NCBI GenBank assembly: GCA_958295885.1
Contig: OY282380.1
Coordinates: 3,286,001-3,350,000 of the forward strand
Direction of reading: 5' to 3'
Source of the DNA: Arenicellales bacterium
Lineage (GTDB): Bacteria > Pseudomonadota > Gammaproteobacteria > Arenicellales > JAJDZL01
Length of the DNA: 64,000 bases
Shown here: piece by piece, positions 53,698 to 63,253 of the stretch
Position numbering within the stretch: the stretch's first letter is position 1
How the letters are laid out: every line of letters begins with the position of its first letter
Made by a program: the position numbers and the translations under genes
The notes under the pieces: generated by a model
Told to the model about the DNA's origin: nothing
Seen by the model: only the letters and a program-made list of their open reading frames with translations
Databases searched by the model: none

Positions 53698-54510
53698 ATG
53701 GCAGAATCAGAATTATCTCAAGTGGAAAAGTGTCCAGTTACGGGACAGATACTTCCACTGGCAAAAGCCAGCCGCAGCGGTGAACAAAAGACTCTTGTGC
53801 TTACCGGAGCCAGTCAGGGGATCGGTCATGCTACTGCAAAACTGTTTGAAGAGAACGGTTGGCGTGTAATTACATGCTCTCGACGAGCATTCTCCACCGA
53901 ATGTCCTTGGCAGGCCGGCCCTGAAGATCATATTCAGATTGATCTGGGCGATCCCGATCATCGTTCGATCGGTCTTGCAGAATTAAAAAAACGCCTCGCA
54001 GACGGAGCATTGCATGCTCTGGTGAATAATGCTGGAATATCTCCAAAAAATAAGGATGGACGAAGACTTGGACCTGCCGATACCGCAATGCCAATATGGA
54101 GACTGGTGTTTGAAGTTAACTTTTTCGCTCCCATTGTGCTTGCTCGCGGATTGATGGATGAATTGATTAAAGGAAAGGGCTCCATTGTGAACGTTACTTC
54201 AATCGCTGGCACTCGAGTTCACCCTTTTGCAGGTACTGCATATGCGACGTCCAAGGCCGCGCTGGCAGCTCTGACTCGAGAAATGGCAGCCGATTTCGGA
54301 AATAAAGGAATCCGCGTTAATGCGATAGCCCCTGGTGAAATTGACACGCCCATTCTATCTCCAGGTACCAGTGCTTTAGTGGAGCAAATTCCACTCAACC
54401 GTCTAGGCTCCCCGGACGAGGTCGCGCATACCATTTATTTTCTATGTGAAAACAATTCCAGTTACGTTACAGGATCAGAAATACACATCAACGGCGGTGA
54501 GCACCTGTAA
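53698..54510 (+). CDS. Short-chain dehydrogenase/reductase
   Basis: 270-residue SDR. The cofactor motif TGASQGIG is at residues about 37-44, after an N-terminal extension of 30 residues with CPVTG. NNAGIS, Ser in SIAG, and the catalytic YATSK are all present, as is a C-terminal SSYVTGSEIHINGGE. The substrate is not predictable. A basic residue after the glycine motif (CSRRAF) hints at NADP. 23 bases after the EF-G-like gene; converges with the hydrolase gene. Confidence 0.9.
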   Translation: MAESELSQVEKCPVTGQILPLAKASRSGEQKTLVLTGASQGIGHATAKLFEENGWRVITCSRRAFSTECPWQAGPEDHIQIDLGDPDHRSIGLAELKKRLADGALHALVNNAGISPKNKDGRRLGPADTAMPIWRLVFEVNFFAPIVLARGLMDELIKGKGSIVNVTSIAGTRVHPFAGTAYATSKAALAALTREMAADFGNKGIRVNAIAPGEIDTPILSPGTSALVEQIPLNRLGSPDEVAHTIYFLCENNSSYVTGSEIHINGGEHL

Positions 54511-54542
54511 GTTGTCGATCGTACGGCGCCAGTAATTCAAAA

Positions 54543-55364
54543 CTAGTTTACGTACTGTTCAATAAAATCCCGGATTCCTTCAAAATACACATCTCTACTC
54601 ACCAAATAGCCCTCCATATGACCCCCTTCCAGGGTTAGGAATTTCTTTGGGTTTTTCGCTTTTTCATACAATTGTTCAGCCTGCTGATATGGAATGAGCT
54701 CATCTTCCTTGCTGTGAATGAATAAGATCGGGCAGTTCAAGTCGGAAATGCGGGACCCATTGTCATATTTCCACCGCAATATCAGTTCGGTCGGCAGCCA
54801 CTTGTAATACACTCTTCCCATGTCGAGCATTGAAGTAAAACTGGACTCCATAATGAGACCTCCTACCTTGTGCTGACTTGCGAGCCAGCTCGCCATTGCC
54901 CCACCAAGCGATCGCCCCAGCAGTATGATTTTCTCAGGGGCGAAGTTCTTCGTTTCCGTCAAATATTTCCATATCAGTTCCGTATCTTCGTATTGAGCCT
55001 GCTCAGTGAGCACGCCAGTGCTTGCACCGAATTCCCGATAGTCGTATGTCATGATTGAATATCCAAATTCATACAGAATTTCGACGGTATCCAAGTGGTA
55101 AGACATGTTGCCCGCATTCCCACTGAAGAAAACAATCACAGGACTGTCAGACGGGCTTTGAAAAAACCACCCGCTGATGACCGCTTGGTTGTCCAAGCTG
55201 GGCAGGTTGACGTTTTCGAATGGCAAATCAAAAACATCTGGCATGTTGAGGTAATCCTTTCTAGGCAGGTGAATCATGCCTTTCTGAAAATAGAAGTAGC
55301 AAAGGCAGATGATGCCATATAGAAGAATGAATACGAATGCGATGATTGTGGCTTTGAGGAGCAT
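54543..55364 (-). CDS. Membrane-anchored alpha/beta hydrolase
   Basis: 273 residues. An N-terminal membrane helix (TIIAFVFILLYGIICLCYFY) precedes an alpha/beta hydrolase domain of the ABHD13/17-like group: oxyanion region FFSGNAGNMSYHL, TYDYREFGASTG, nucleophile elbow LLGRSLGGAMA (Ser), acid in HSKEDELIP, and His in LEGGHMEGY. The substrate is unknown; homologues are thioesterases or lipases. Stands alone on minus. Confidence 0.9.
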   Translation of the reverse strand: MLLKATIIAFVFILLYGIICLCYFYFQKGMIHLPRKDYLNMPDVFDLPFENVNLPSLDNQAVISGWFFQSPSDSPVIVFFSGNAGNMSYHLDTVEILYEFGYSIMTYDYREFGASTGVLTEQAQYEDTELIWKYLTETKNFAPEKIILLGRSLGGAMASWLASQHKVGGLIMESSFTSMLDMGRVYYKWLPTELILRWKYDNGSRISDLNCPILFIHSKEDELIPYQQAEQLYEKAKNPKKFLTLEGGHMEGYLVSRDVYFEGIRDFIEQYVN

Positions 55365-55842
55365 TGGCAGAATCTACGGGTTGTTTCTAAATTAGCTGAA
55401 CGTTCGCTGGAAAAATGCGCATAAGTCTGGAAATTTCACTGTGATGTCTAACAGTTAATTATTCTAAAAGTACTTGAGGGATGTTGATGATTTTGATGAG
55501 CGGAATTGAACATGTCAGAATCAATGACCAGCTTAAAGCTGAAAGAATTAATTCAATCGGAGTTGGCACTGCAGAATTAGAACTGCTTCGAATAATTTGG
55601 ACCTCGCACGTTGGGATCGGGTCAAAACTTGACGATTCTCATAGCGCAAGGATTGAATTCTCCCCCAATGGCTGGTGAACTGACGAACAGTGCCGCAAAA
55701 TTAAGGACTTCAGACAAACCGCTCCCTGTCAGTGCTGGTTATAAACTCTGCAGCTTGAGCCGCTTCGAAAATTTTGCCGCTTAACATGGAGGACAATGCT
55801 GCTGGTCATTTTCCGAAAGGAGATGCAGAGATAAAATAAAAC
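55365..55842. other. No recognisable gene
   Basis: About 480 bases. A plus frame of 65 codons (55481-55678) has an ATG but no credible ribosome-binding site or family features; I do not call it. Confidence 0.45.
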
Positions 55843-55990
55843 ATGGAGAATTTTTTGTTTCATGAACTGAAGAACCAGGGACTGAGCATTTCTGAGACTG
55901 CTCAACGCGGCGGACGTTTACGCAATGGCGTTGTAAAGCCTCTTTGATGAAGCACCGAGCGACGGGGCGGCGTGCTGCGTCCACGCAGGC
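55843..55990 (+). pseudogene. Possible IS21-type transposase start fragment
   Basis: From an ATG at 55843: MENFLFHELKNQGLSISETA, resembling the N-terminal helix-turn-helix of IS21 IstA proteins (HELKxQGLSxSxIAR). The frame breaks within the next ten residues, and later words are only faintly similar. Assigned on one motif. Confidence 0.3.
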
Positions 55991-56259
55991 TCCATTTGCG
56001 AGCGTGAGGAGTGACCGAGCTGCCGAAAATGTCCGCACCGAGACTGTCAAATTCTAACAGGATTTTTTCTTTCGTTGACACTGCTAGCGCGGATTCAGGG
56101 TTTCCAAATTGAAGAATCCAGAGACGATAGCCGTATTCCAATTAGAAAGTCCCGTCGCAAATTTCTCTTCGCTGCTGCGCAATTGAGAAAAATAGCAAGG
56201 CTTGGTTCGCTGAAGCCATCTGCTCTAATAGATTCCACTGTGGTCAGAACCTTAAACGT

Positions 56260-57282
56260 CTAGATCCATCCCTCGTCAATTCCATGACAGGCTACTTGAA
56301 CACCCTCCGCATTTTGCTTAAGTTCCGGAACGACATGCCTGCATTGCTCTCGAACATGCGGACAGCGACTGTGAAAAACGCAGCCGGATGGCAATTTTAG
56401 AGCAGTTGGAATTTCACCCTTCATTTTGATATGAGAAGATTTCGATTCGGCAAGTTTGGGGATTGCGCTCAGCAGCGCCTGTGTGTAAGGATGTCTGGGA
56501 CTTCTAAAGATTTCTCTTGTTTTTCCAAGTTCACAAATGCGTCCCAAATACATGACTGCCACGCGAGTTCCAAAATGTTCCACTACAGATAAGTCATGGG
56601 TGATGAAAAGATAAGTGAGCCCTCTTTCTTCTCGAGCATCTCCCAACAGGTTGAGAACCTGCGCTTGAATCGAAACGTCCAATGCGGAAATCGGTTCATC
56701 CGCGACAATAAATTCCGGGTCCACCATCAGTGCGCGGGCAATGCTGATCCGCTGTCGCTGACCGCCGGAAAATTCGTGTGGGAAGCGCGAACCCCAACCG
56801 GCATCTACGCCGACCGAATCCATTACTTCTTTGACTTTCTCCTTGTGTTCGCGCGAAGAAAGCTCTGGTTTATGAAAACGAACCGGCTCAAGCAAGGTCG
56901 CAGCAACTGTTTTTCTGGGATTCAATGATGCATAGGAATTCTGAAAAATCATCTGCATTTTTCGTCGATAGGGAATCAGTTCCTGTCGATTTAGGTCGTC
57001 AATGCGATTTCCTTGATAGGAGACCGAACCTTGAGTAGGTGACAGCAGGCCCATGATCGTTCTTCCTACGGTCGTCTTGCCACACCCGCTTTCACCGACT
57101 AAGCAATAGATTTCACCTTTTTCAATTTGAAGATTGATTCCATTCAGAGCTTTTACATATTCCACTCTTCGGTGAGGAACACCACCTGTGAACGTAATCT
57201 GATCCAGCAATCCACCCGAAACGTTGAAATGTTTGACCAAGCCGTCCGTTCGCATCAGGTATTTATTGTCGGTCCCGCTCAT
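56260..57282 (-). CDS. dppF: Peptide/nickel-type ABC transporter ATPase (DppF/OppF)
   Basis: One of two ATPases of a dipeptide/oligopeptide/nickel-type importer. It has 340 residues from the ATG 57282 (a TTG two codons earlier is possible). Walker A GESGCGKTT, signature FSGGQRQRISIARALM, Walker B FIVADEPISALD, and the C-terminal oligopeptide/dipeptide motif with LPSGCVFHSRCPHVREQC (Cys-rich). Last gene of a five-gene minus unit; 11 bases after dppD. Confidence 0.94.
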   Translation of the reverse strand: MSGTDNKYLMRTDGLVKHFNVSGGLLDQITFTGGVPHRRVEYVKALNGINLQIEKGEIYCLVGESGCGKTTVGRTIMGLLSPTQGSVSYQGNRIDDLNRQELIPYRRKMQMIFQNSYASLNPRKTVAATLLEPVRFHKPELSSREHKEKVKEVMDSVGVDAGWGSRFPHEFSGGQRQRISIARALMVDPEFIVADEPISALDVSIQAQVLNLLGDAREERGLTYLFITHDLSVVEHFGTRVAVMYLGRICELGKTREIFRSPRHPYTQALLSAIPKLAESKSSHIKMKGEIPTALKLPSGCVFHSRCPHVREQCRHVVPELKQNAEGVQVACHGIDEGWI

Positions 57283-57293
57283 TTTCAATCGGT

Positions 57294-58259
57294 TCAGCTA
57301 TAGGTAATTGGAATATGGCAGGCAGCCAGGTGTTCGCCTCGAAGTGCGAGAGCCGGCAGAGTCGATCTGCAGATGTCCTGCACGAATTTGCATCGATTGT
57401 GAAAGGGGCAGCCGGAAGGAATATTTTGCAGTGTGGGCATGACTCCAGGAATTTGGTTCAATTTTTGTCCAGGTGTTGTCATTTCCGGCAAAGCTGCGAT
57501 TAGTCCTTGGGTATAAGGATGTATGGGCTGGCGGATGATTCTGCTCGTTTTGCCTTCTTCGATGATTCTTCCGGCGTACATGACGATCACGCGCTGGGTA
57601 ACCTGAGACACGACGCCTAAATCATGGGTGATCAGTATCAGACCGACGTCGAATTCCCTGCATAGGTCCAGCAGCAGCTCCAGGATCTCAGCCTGAATTG
57701 TGACATCCAAAGCAGTAGTCGGTTCGTCGGCGATGATGAGCTGGGGATTGGTCAGCAGTGCGATGGCAATGACGACGCGCTGCCTCATTCCACCAGACAG
57801 TTCGTGAGGATATTGTTTCAAACGAGTTTCTGCAGATGGAATCTTGACCGCTTTCAACTTCTGTATCGCAATTTCACTGGCTTGAGCGCGGCTCATTTTG
57901 CTGTGGGCTGCTATTGATTCAATCATTTGTGTTCCGATCGTCAGAACAGGATTCAATGTCATCATTGGGTCCTGAAAAATCATGCTGATTCGATTGCCTC
58001 GAATCTGCTGCATGGCATTTTCGCTGAGCTCTGACAGCCGGACACCATCGAAGTCGATGGACCCTGCGGACATGAAGCCGGGCCTGCTGATCAGCTGCAG
58101 TATCGCAAATGCCGAAACGGACTTACCGGCTCCACTTTCTCCCACAATTCCTAAGCGTTCACCGTGTGCAAGATCGAAACTTACATCACGAATTGCAACC
58201 ACCTTTCCCGTACGCAGTGGGAATGTGACTTCCAAATTTTTTACGCTGAGCAATGTCAT
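57294..58259 (-). CDS. dppD: Peptide/nickel-type ABC transporter ATPase (DppD/OppD)
   Basis: 321 residues. Walker A GESGAGKSVS, signature LSGGMRQRVVIAIALL, Walker B LIIADEPTTALD, C-terminal GCPFHNRCKFVQDICR. Pairs with dppF as the ATPase heterodimer. ATG start. 25 bases after the permease gene. Confidence 0.94.
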   Translation of the reverse strand: MTLLSVKNLEVTFPLRTGKVVAIRDVSFDLAHGERLGIVGESGAGKSVSAFAILQLISRPGFMSAGSIDFDGVRLSELSENAMQQIRGNRISMIFQDPMMTLNPVLTIGTQMIESIAAHSKMSRAQASEIAIQKLKAVKIPSAETRLKQYPHELSGGMRQRVVIAIALLTNPQLIIADEPTTALDVTIQAEILELLLDLCREFDVGLILITHDLGVVSQVTQRVIVMYAGRIIEEGKTSRIIRQPIHPYTQGLIAALPEMTTPGQKLNQIPGVMPTLQNIPSGCPFHNRCKFVQDICRSTLPALALRGEHLAACHIPITYS

Positions 58260-58284
58260 TTTGTGCTGATATTAACCTTCGATC

Positions 58285-59226
58285 TCAATCATACAGTTTC
58301 GGATTCAATACATCTCGCAACCAGTCACCCAGCAGATTGATCGCTAGGATCAGTATGACGAGAACGATCGCCGGCAATGCGGTAATCCACCATGAACCAC
58401 TGAAAATAAATTCAAATCCGTTGCGGATGAGCGAACCTAGCGACGGCTTTGTAATGGGCATGCCCAATCCTAAAAATGAAAGAGCCGCTTCTGTAATGAT
58501 TGCATTCGCAACTTGAACGGTCGAGATAACCAGAAGGGGCGAAAATGTATTGGGCAGAATATGCCGATAGATGATCGTTGCGGGATGTAAACCGATCACT
58601 CGGGCGGCATCCACATATTCCTGTTTTTTCGCGGCAAGCACGCAGGCTCTCACCGTTCTTGCATACTGTGGCCACTCTACGACACCAATTACCAAAATAA
58701 TCGCCAAAATGGCGAAATCTTCGTAAAAATGCAATCCGAATGTCGCTTGAAAAACAGCCAGTATGACGATAGCCACCATCAATGTTGTAAATGACAGCTG
58801 AATATCTGCGATCCGCATCAATAAGCTATCCAAGCGACCGCCAAAATAACCTGCAATCAAACCGATGGAAACTCCCAATACTCCTTGCAATAAGGTTGCG
58901 AATATTCCAATCAGAATGGAGATGCCAGTACCGTAGAGAATCGTGCTGAGCATATCTCTGCCCATCGCATCAGTCCCTAAGAGAAAGCGCGAATCCGCTT
59001 CAGGACTGCCGATAGGTGGGATTTCGGAATCCATGATGTCAAATTGCGTCTGGTCCCACGGGTCGTAGGGAGCGATGAAAGGCGCCAGCGCAGACAGCAG
59101 CACATAGATCAGAACGATTGTCGCACACACCATGGCAGTGCGGCTGTGCGTGAAACTGTAGTACACCAGTGAACTGCGAATGCGCGTCCAGATACTTGGA
59201 CGAACGGCAAATGTCTGGCTTTCCAT
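58285..59226 (-). CDS. dppC: Peptide/nickel-type ABC transporter permease (DppC/OppC)
   Basis: 313 residues, N-terminal OppC-N helix (TAMVCATIVLIYVLLSALAP) with FIAPYDPW, then the binding-protein-dependent transport domain with five more helices and the EAA loop EYVDAARVIGLHPATIIYRH, which docks on the ATPase. ATG start after AGGGAG. Confidence 0.94.
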   Translation of the reverse strand: MESQTFAVRPSIWTRIRSSLVYYSFTHSRTAMVCATIVLIYVLLSALAPFIAPYDPWDQTQFDIMDSEIPPIGSPEADSRFLLGTDAMGRDMLSTILYGTGISILIGIFATLLQGVLGVSIGLIAGYFGGRLDSLLMRIADIQLSFTTLMVAIVILAVFQATFGLHFYEDFAILAIILVIGVVEWPQYARTVRACVLAAKKQEYVDAARVIGLHPATIIYRHILPNTFSPLLVISTVQVANAIITEAALSFLGLGMPITKPSLGSLIRNGFEFIFSGSWWITALPAIVLVILILAINLLGDWLRDVLNPKLYD

Positions 59227-59237
59227 GCTAGAACTCC

Positions 59238-60212
59238 CTATCGTCCTGTAAGTTTGACCATTGGATTCACAAAGCCATAGATAATGTCAACGATGGTGTT
59301 CGTGATTACGAAAATCAGACCGACAACGATCAGGTAGGCCACAATAAGGGGTGTATCAACTCGATTGATCGCCTCTAAAAACATAAATCCCATGCCAGGC
59401 CATTGAAAGACCGTCTCTGTCAGTATGGTGTATGCAACCATGATTCCAAGCTGTACTCCGCCGACGGTGATGACGGGCAACAAGGTGTTTTTGAAAGCAT
59501 GTACGATCCAGATTCGAGGTTTGGACAGACCTTTCGCCCAAGCAAATTTTACGTATTCAGTTTCAAGAACCTCCATCATTTCAGAGCGGATCATGCGCAC
59601 GAACAAGGGCAGAATTACTGAAGCCAGAGATATGCTGGGCAATAGCACATGAGTCAGACCGTCCCAGGTCAGTAGAGAAGTCTCCCAAAAACCGAAAAGA
59701 ACTACTGTGTCGCCCCGGCCGTAGGAGGGAGCCCAGCCCAATTCGACTGCGAAAATCTGAATCAGAAAGATTGCGGTCAGAAAGACTGGAATGGAAATTC
59801 CAAGAATGCTTAACCCCATCGTCAGTTTTGAAATCCAATGATGTGGTCGAATTGCCGCAAACATGCCCACTGGTATCGAAAAAAGTAGAATCCAAAAGCT
59901 GGCCGAGATGACTAAGTCAATGGTCGCCGGCAGTTTATCGAGTATGACCTCAAGAGCAGGGCGCTTAAAAAAGTAAGAAGTTCCCAAATCACCTCTGACG
60001 GCGTTTTTTAAGAACCGCCAGTACTGCACTAGAAAAGGGTCGTTCAGACCCAGTTCTTCCCGAAGTTCGTTTCGAATTTCCTCGGATACGGACTGTCCGA
60101 CCAGTTCTCGCAACGGGTCACCCAGTTCATCCTGGATGGAAAAACTCAGTAAACTGATCACCAGCATCACTATGACTGACTGGCCTAATCTGCGAACTAA
60201 GAATGCAAACAT
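59238..60212 (-). CDS. dppB: Peptide/nickel-type ABC transporter permease (DppB/OppB)
   Basis: 324 residues from the ATG 60212 (a GTG two codons upstream is possible). Six membrane helices, N-terminal FLVRRLGQSVIVMLVISLLS, EAA loop EYVKFAWAKGLSKPRIWIVH, and the typical TETVFQWPGMG near the end. Separated from the binding-protein gene by 200 bases that hold a strong hairpin. Confidence 0.94.
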   Translation of the reverse strand: MFAFLVRRLGQSVIVMLVISLLSFSIQDELGDPLRELVGQSVSEEIRNELREELGLNDPFLVQYWRFLKNAVRGDLGTSYFFKRPALEVILDKLPATIDLVISASFWILLFSIPVGMFAAIRPHHWISKLTMGLSILGISIPVFLTAIFLIQIFAVELGWAPSYGRGDTVVLFGFWETSLLTWDGLTHVLLPSISLASVILPLFVRMIRSEMMEVLETEYVKFAWAKGLSKPRIWIVHAFKNTLLPVITVGGVQLGIMVAYTILTETVFQWPGMGFMFLEAINRVDTPLIVAYLIVVGLIFVITNTIVDIIYGFVNPMVKLTGR

Positions 60213-60369
60213 ATGCACTCAGTCAGTTTGCTACGAGTAGGAAATCTGCATTCATCCTTGTTGGATCAAGGAACAGACAATGTTCGGAGAATCTGATGAT
60301 TCCTGTAAAAAGAACCGATGGAAAATATTGGAAGCAGTTGGAATAAGCAATTCTAACGACCGATAAAAG

Positions 60370-60400
60370 AACAAAGATGGGACAGAGTCCCATCTTTGTT
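60370..60400 (-). terminator. Hairpin after the binding-protein gene
   Basis: AACAAAGATGGGAC, loop of three, GTCCCATCTTTGTT, perfect 14-bp stem 18 bases after the binding-protein stop, followed on minus by CTTTTATC. Such hairpins between binding-protein and permease genes usually act as partial terminators or protect the 3' end, raising binding-protein expression over that of the permeases. Confidence 0.7.
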
Positions 60401-60417
60401 TCAAGTTGAGGAGTGAA

Positions 60418-61968
60418 CTATTCCATTACCAGGTCGCCTAAATACGGAAAATTCATTACGTTGACGATTTCTGCAATGTTGACTCCGCTGCGCGCGGCCC
60501 AGGCGCGGTCCTGCCAGTGAAGCGGAACGAACGCAGCTTCATCGTGCAAAATCTGCTCGACTTTCTGGAGCATTTCGGTGCGTTTTGCAGGGTCTGTTTC
60601 ACTGGCGCTCGCGAGAACCAATTGGTCCAGCTCTGCATTGGAATAATTCCCGCTGTTATACTGGCCGTAGCCGGTTTCTTCATCTGGAGTCATCGTGAGG
60701 AATTCCGAAAAGTTCGCTGAATCCTCAGTGTCAGAATGCCAGCCGATCATCATGATGTCAGCAGCTCGCTCATCAAACTTTGGCCAGTACTGTGCTTTTG
60801 GCATGGTCGTCAAATCAACGCGGATATTGATTTTAGCCAGCATTCCTGCGACGGCTTCAGCAATTTTAGCGTCGTTTACGTATCGGTTGTTGGGCGCCAT
60901 CATCGTGACATCAAACCCATCTGCGTACCCAGCTTCTGCCATCAGCGCTTTTGCTTTTTCCAGATCATAGCGAGGCTTTAAGTTTTCATTGTGACCTTGA
61001 TATCCTTTCGGACTCTGCTGTGCCGCAGCCGTGCCGAATTTCTTCATAATTTTCTCTACGATTCCTTCGTTGTTCACTGCATGTACGATTGCCAGCCGGA
61101 CTCGGGGGTCGGCAAGTTCTGGACGGCGTTTCTGATTGAGTTGGAATGTAATAATTCGAGTTCCACTCATGGTAACCAGGTCTACGCCTTCCGTAGAAGC
61201 GATTCGATCCAAATCGGTGGGCGGGATCGGCGCTGCAAAATCAATGTCGCCTGCAAGCAGTGCGGCAACGCGGGTTGGGTCTTCTTTGATGGGCGTAAAA
61301 ATAATTTGATCGACATTGCCTGGAGAATCAGTGTCCCAATAGTCTGCAAAACGATCAAAGACCACTTCAATACCTTGTTCCCTGGACGTCACAGTGAACG
61401 GCCCCGTACAGGATATATTGGATGAAGCAAACGAGTCACCGTGCTTGACGATTTCGCTCTTGTCGAGTCCGCGGTCATCTGTTCCCGTATAGAATTCGCT
61501 GTCGAGAGGAAAAATGTAGGTTGCCGTATGTTCAACCAGTGGATATGGGCCGACGGTAACGACATCGACCGTGTAATCATCGACTGCGTTAACGCCTTCG
61601 AAATTCACGAAAATTCCTTTGAAGTCTTCACTCTGTTTCAATCGATTGAACGTAAACACAACATCCTTCGCCGTCATTTCTCGTCCAGAGTGATGTTTTA
61701 CGCCTTTACGAAGATTGAATCGTACGGTGGTTTCATTGATTCTCTCCCAGCTGCTTGCAGCTCGGGGGTCGAATCCTAAGTCCTGATTCCATCGAATCAG
61801 CGGATCGCATACCATATGGGACAACTGCAGCGTGCCGCCTGACAGCTGTTCATGCAAATCCAGTGAAACAGGATCTGCATCGTAAGCGAGTCTAAGGGTT
61901 TTAGCTTGCGCTGGAAGAACGACTGCAAGACTCAAGGCAACCATCAACAACGAAATTTTAGTCTTCAT
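60418..61968 (-). CDS. dppA: Peptide/nickel-type ABC transporter substrate-binding protein
   Basis: Periplasmic SBP family 5, 516 residues. I chose the ATG 61968, preceded by AAGGATTGAA; a TTG 21 bases upstream is less likely. Signal peptide MKTKISLLMVALSLAVVLPA, cleaved after AQA. Family stretches seen: WNQDLGFDPRAASSWERINE, TVRFNLRKGVKHHSG, AKDVVFTFNRL, and the late FVPLHWQDRAWAAR. The ligand (dipeptide, glutathione, opine or metal complex) cannot be told from sequence. First gene of the unit; divergent from the DAHP synthase gene. Confidence 0.93.
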   Translation of the reverse strand: MKTKISLLMVALSLAVVLPAQAKTLRLAYDADPVSLDLHEQLSGGTLQLSHMVCDPLIRWNQDLGFDPRAASSWERINETTVRFNLRKGVKHHSGREMTAKDVVFTFNRLKQSEDFKGIFVNFEGVNAVDDYTVDVVTVGPYPLVEHTATYIFPLDSEFYTGTDDRGLDKSEIVKHGDSFASSNISCTGPFTVTSREQGIEVVFDRFADYWDTDSPGNVDQIIFTPIKEDPTRVAALLAGDIDFAAPIPPTDLDRIASTEGVDLVTMSGTRIITFQLNQKRRPELADPRVRLAIVHAVNNEGIVEKIMKKFGTAAAQQSPKGYQGHNENLKPRYDLEKAKALMAEAGYADGFDVTMMAPNNRYVNDAKIAEAVAGMLAKINIRVDLTTMPKAQYWPKFDERAADIMMIGWHSDTEDSANFSEFLTMTPDEETGYGQYNSGNYSNAELDQLVLASASETDPAKRTEMLQKVEQILHDEAAFVPLHWQDRAWAARSGVNIAEIVNVMNFPYLGDLVME

Positions 61969-62136
61969 TTCAATCCTTTTTTCATTCAAAATTAATTCCA
62001 GAATCTAATCGAAAATGGATTGAACAGTATAGCATAATCCACTTATAATTAGCCTTTCGCACTGCCGCACTCATTCCGTATTTATGGTGCGAGCATGCAT
62101 ATGATGTGAATTCAATGCTAAAGGAAAAGAAATATC

Positions 62137-63231
62137 TTGATCAACTCAAAAATTGAAAATCTTCGAATCGCTTCCATTCGGGACGTTGCATTTCCGGTGC
62201 AAATCATGGCTGATATTCCTGCGTCGGAAAAAGCGATTAACGTTGTTGCAACAACAAGAAATCAGATTCATGATGTACTGAACGGACATGATGATCGCTT
62301 GATCACAATCGTTGGACCTTGTTCCATACATGATCCCGAGGCAGCTATGGAGTACGCCAGTCGCATCGCGTCCACTGCTCCGAAATTGTCGGAGGATTTA
62401 CTGATTGTCATGCGTGTGTATTTTGAAAAGCCACGTACCACCATCGGTTGGAAGGGTTTGATGAATGATCCAGATCTAAATGGTTCGTTTGACATCAACA
62501 AAGGACTGAAACTAGCCAGACAGCTTCTGCGCGACATAAATGATTTGGGGATGCCTGCGGGAGTTGAATTTCTAGACATCATTACCCCCCAATACATTGC
62601 GGACCTCGTGAGTTGGGGAGCGATTGGCGCACGTACCACTGAAAGCCAGGTTCACCGCCAATTGGCATCCGGACTGTCTTGTCCGGTCGGCATGAAGAAC
62701 GGAACGGAAGGGAACGTGAAAATTGCCGTGGATGGGGTACACGCTGCGTCGAAACAGCATCGTTTTCTGTCAATCACCCATGAAGGCCAGACTGCTATTT
62801 TTGAAACCGCGGGAAACGAAGACTGTCATGTCATTCTGCGTGGCGGAAACGGTCCGAACTATTCGGTAGAACATGTCGACAACACCATTGAAATGTTAGC
62901 AGACCGGGGATTGAACGAAGCGGTTATGATCGACTTCAGTCATGCCAATAGTTCAAAGCAGTACCAGAGGCAAATGTTGGTGGGCGCAAATGTCGCCTCA
63001 CAGATCTCCGGCGGCGATACTCGCATTAAGGGCGTTATGATTGAGAGTCATCTCGTGGAGGGCCGGCAGAACATTGTTGACGGGAAAGAACCTGTTTTCG
63101 GTCAGAGCATCACTGACGCATGCATCGGTTGGGATCAGACTGTAGAATTGCTGGACACACTAAGTCAGGCAGTTCACCAACGACGGAAACTGCTGCGTGA
63201 TTCGGAATCCTTGAGTGCGGTCGCGCTCTGA
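62137..63231 (+). CDS. aroG: 3-deoxy-7-phosphoheptulonate (DAHP) synthase, AroF/G/H type
   Basis: First enzyme of the shikimate pathway, class I alpha. It has 364 residues. Signatures: IVGPCSIHDPEAAMEYASRI, MRVYFEKPRTTIGWKGLMND, GARTTESQVHRQLASGLSCP, VGMKNGTEGN, the metal-binding MIDFSHANSSK, and GVMIESHLVEGRQ. The isozyme class (tyrosine-, phenylalanine- or tryptophan-sensitive) cannot be fixed by eye, so the symbol is generic. The start is TTG at 62137 after AAAGGAAAAG. It complements pheA, tyrA and aroA in the window. Confidence 0.93.
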   Translation: MINSKIENLRIASIRDVAFPVQIMADIPASEKAINVVATTRNQIHDVLNGHDDRLITIVGPCSIHDPEAAMEYASRIASTAPKLSEDLLIVMRVYFEKPRTTIGWKGLMNDPDLNGSFDINKGLKLARQLLRDINDLGMPAGVEFLDIITPQYIADLVSWGAIGARTTESQVHRQLASGLSCPVGMKNGTEGNVKIAVDGVHAASKQHRFLSITHEGQTAIFETAGNEDCHVILRGGNGPNYSVEHVDNTIEMLADRGLNEAVMIDFSHANSSKQYQRQMLVGANVASQISGGDTRIKGVMIESHLVEGRQNIVDGKEPVFGQSITDACIGWDQTVELLDTLSQAVHQRRKLLRDSESLSAVAL

Positions 63232-63253
63232 CGCGCCAGCATTACATCGATTC

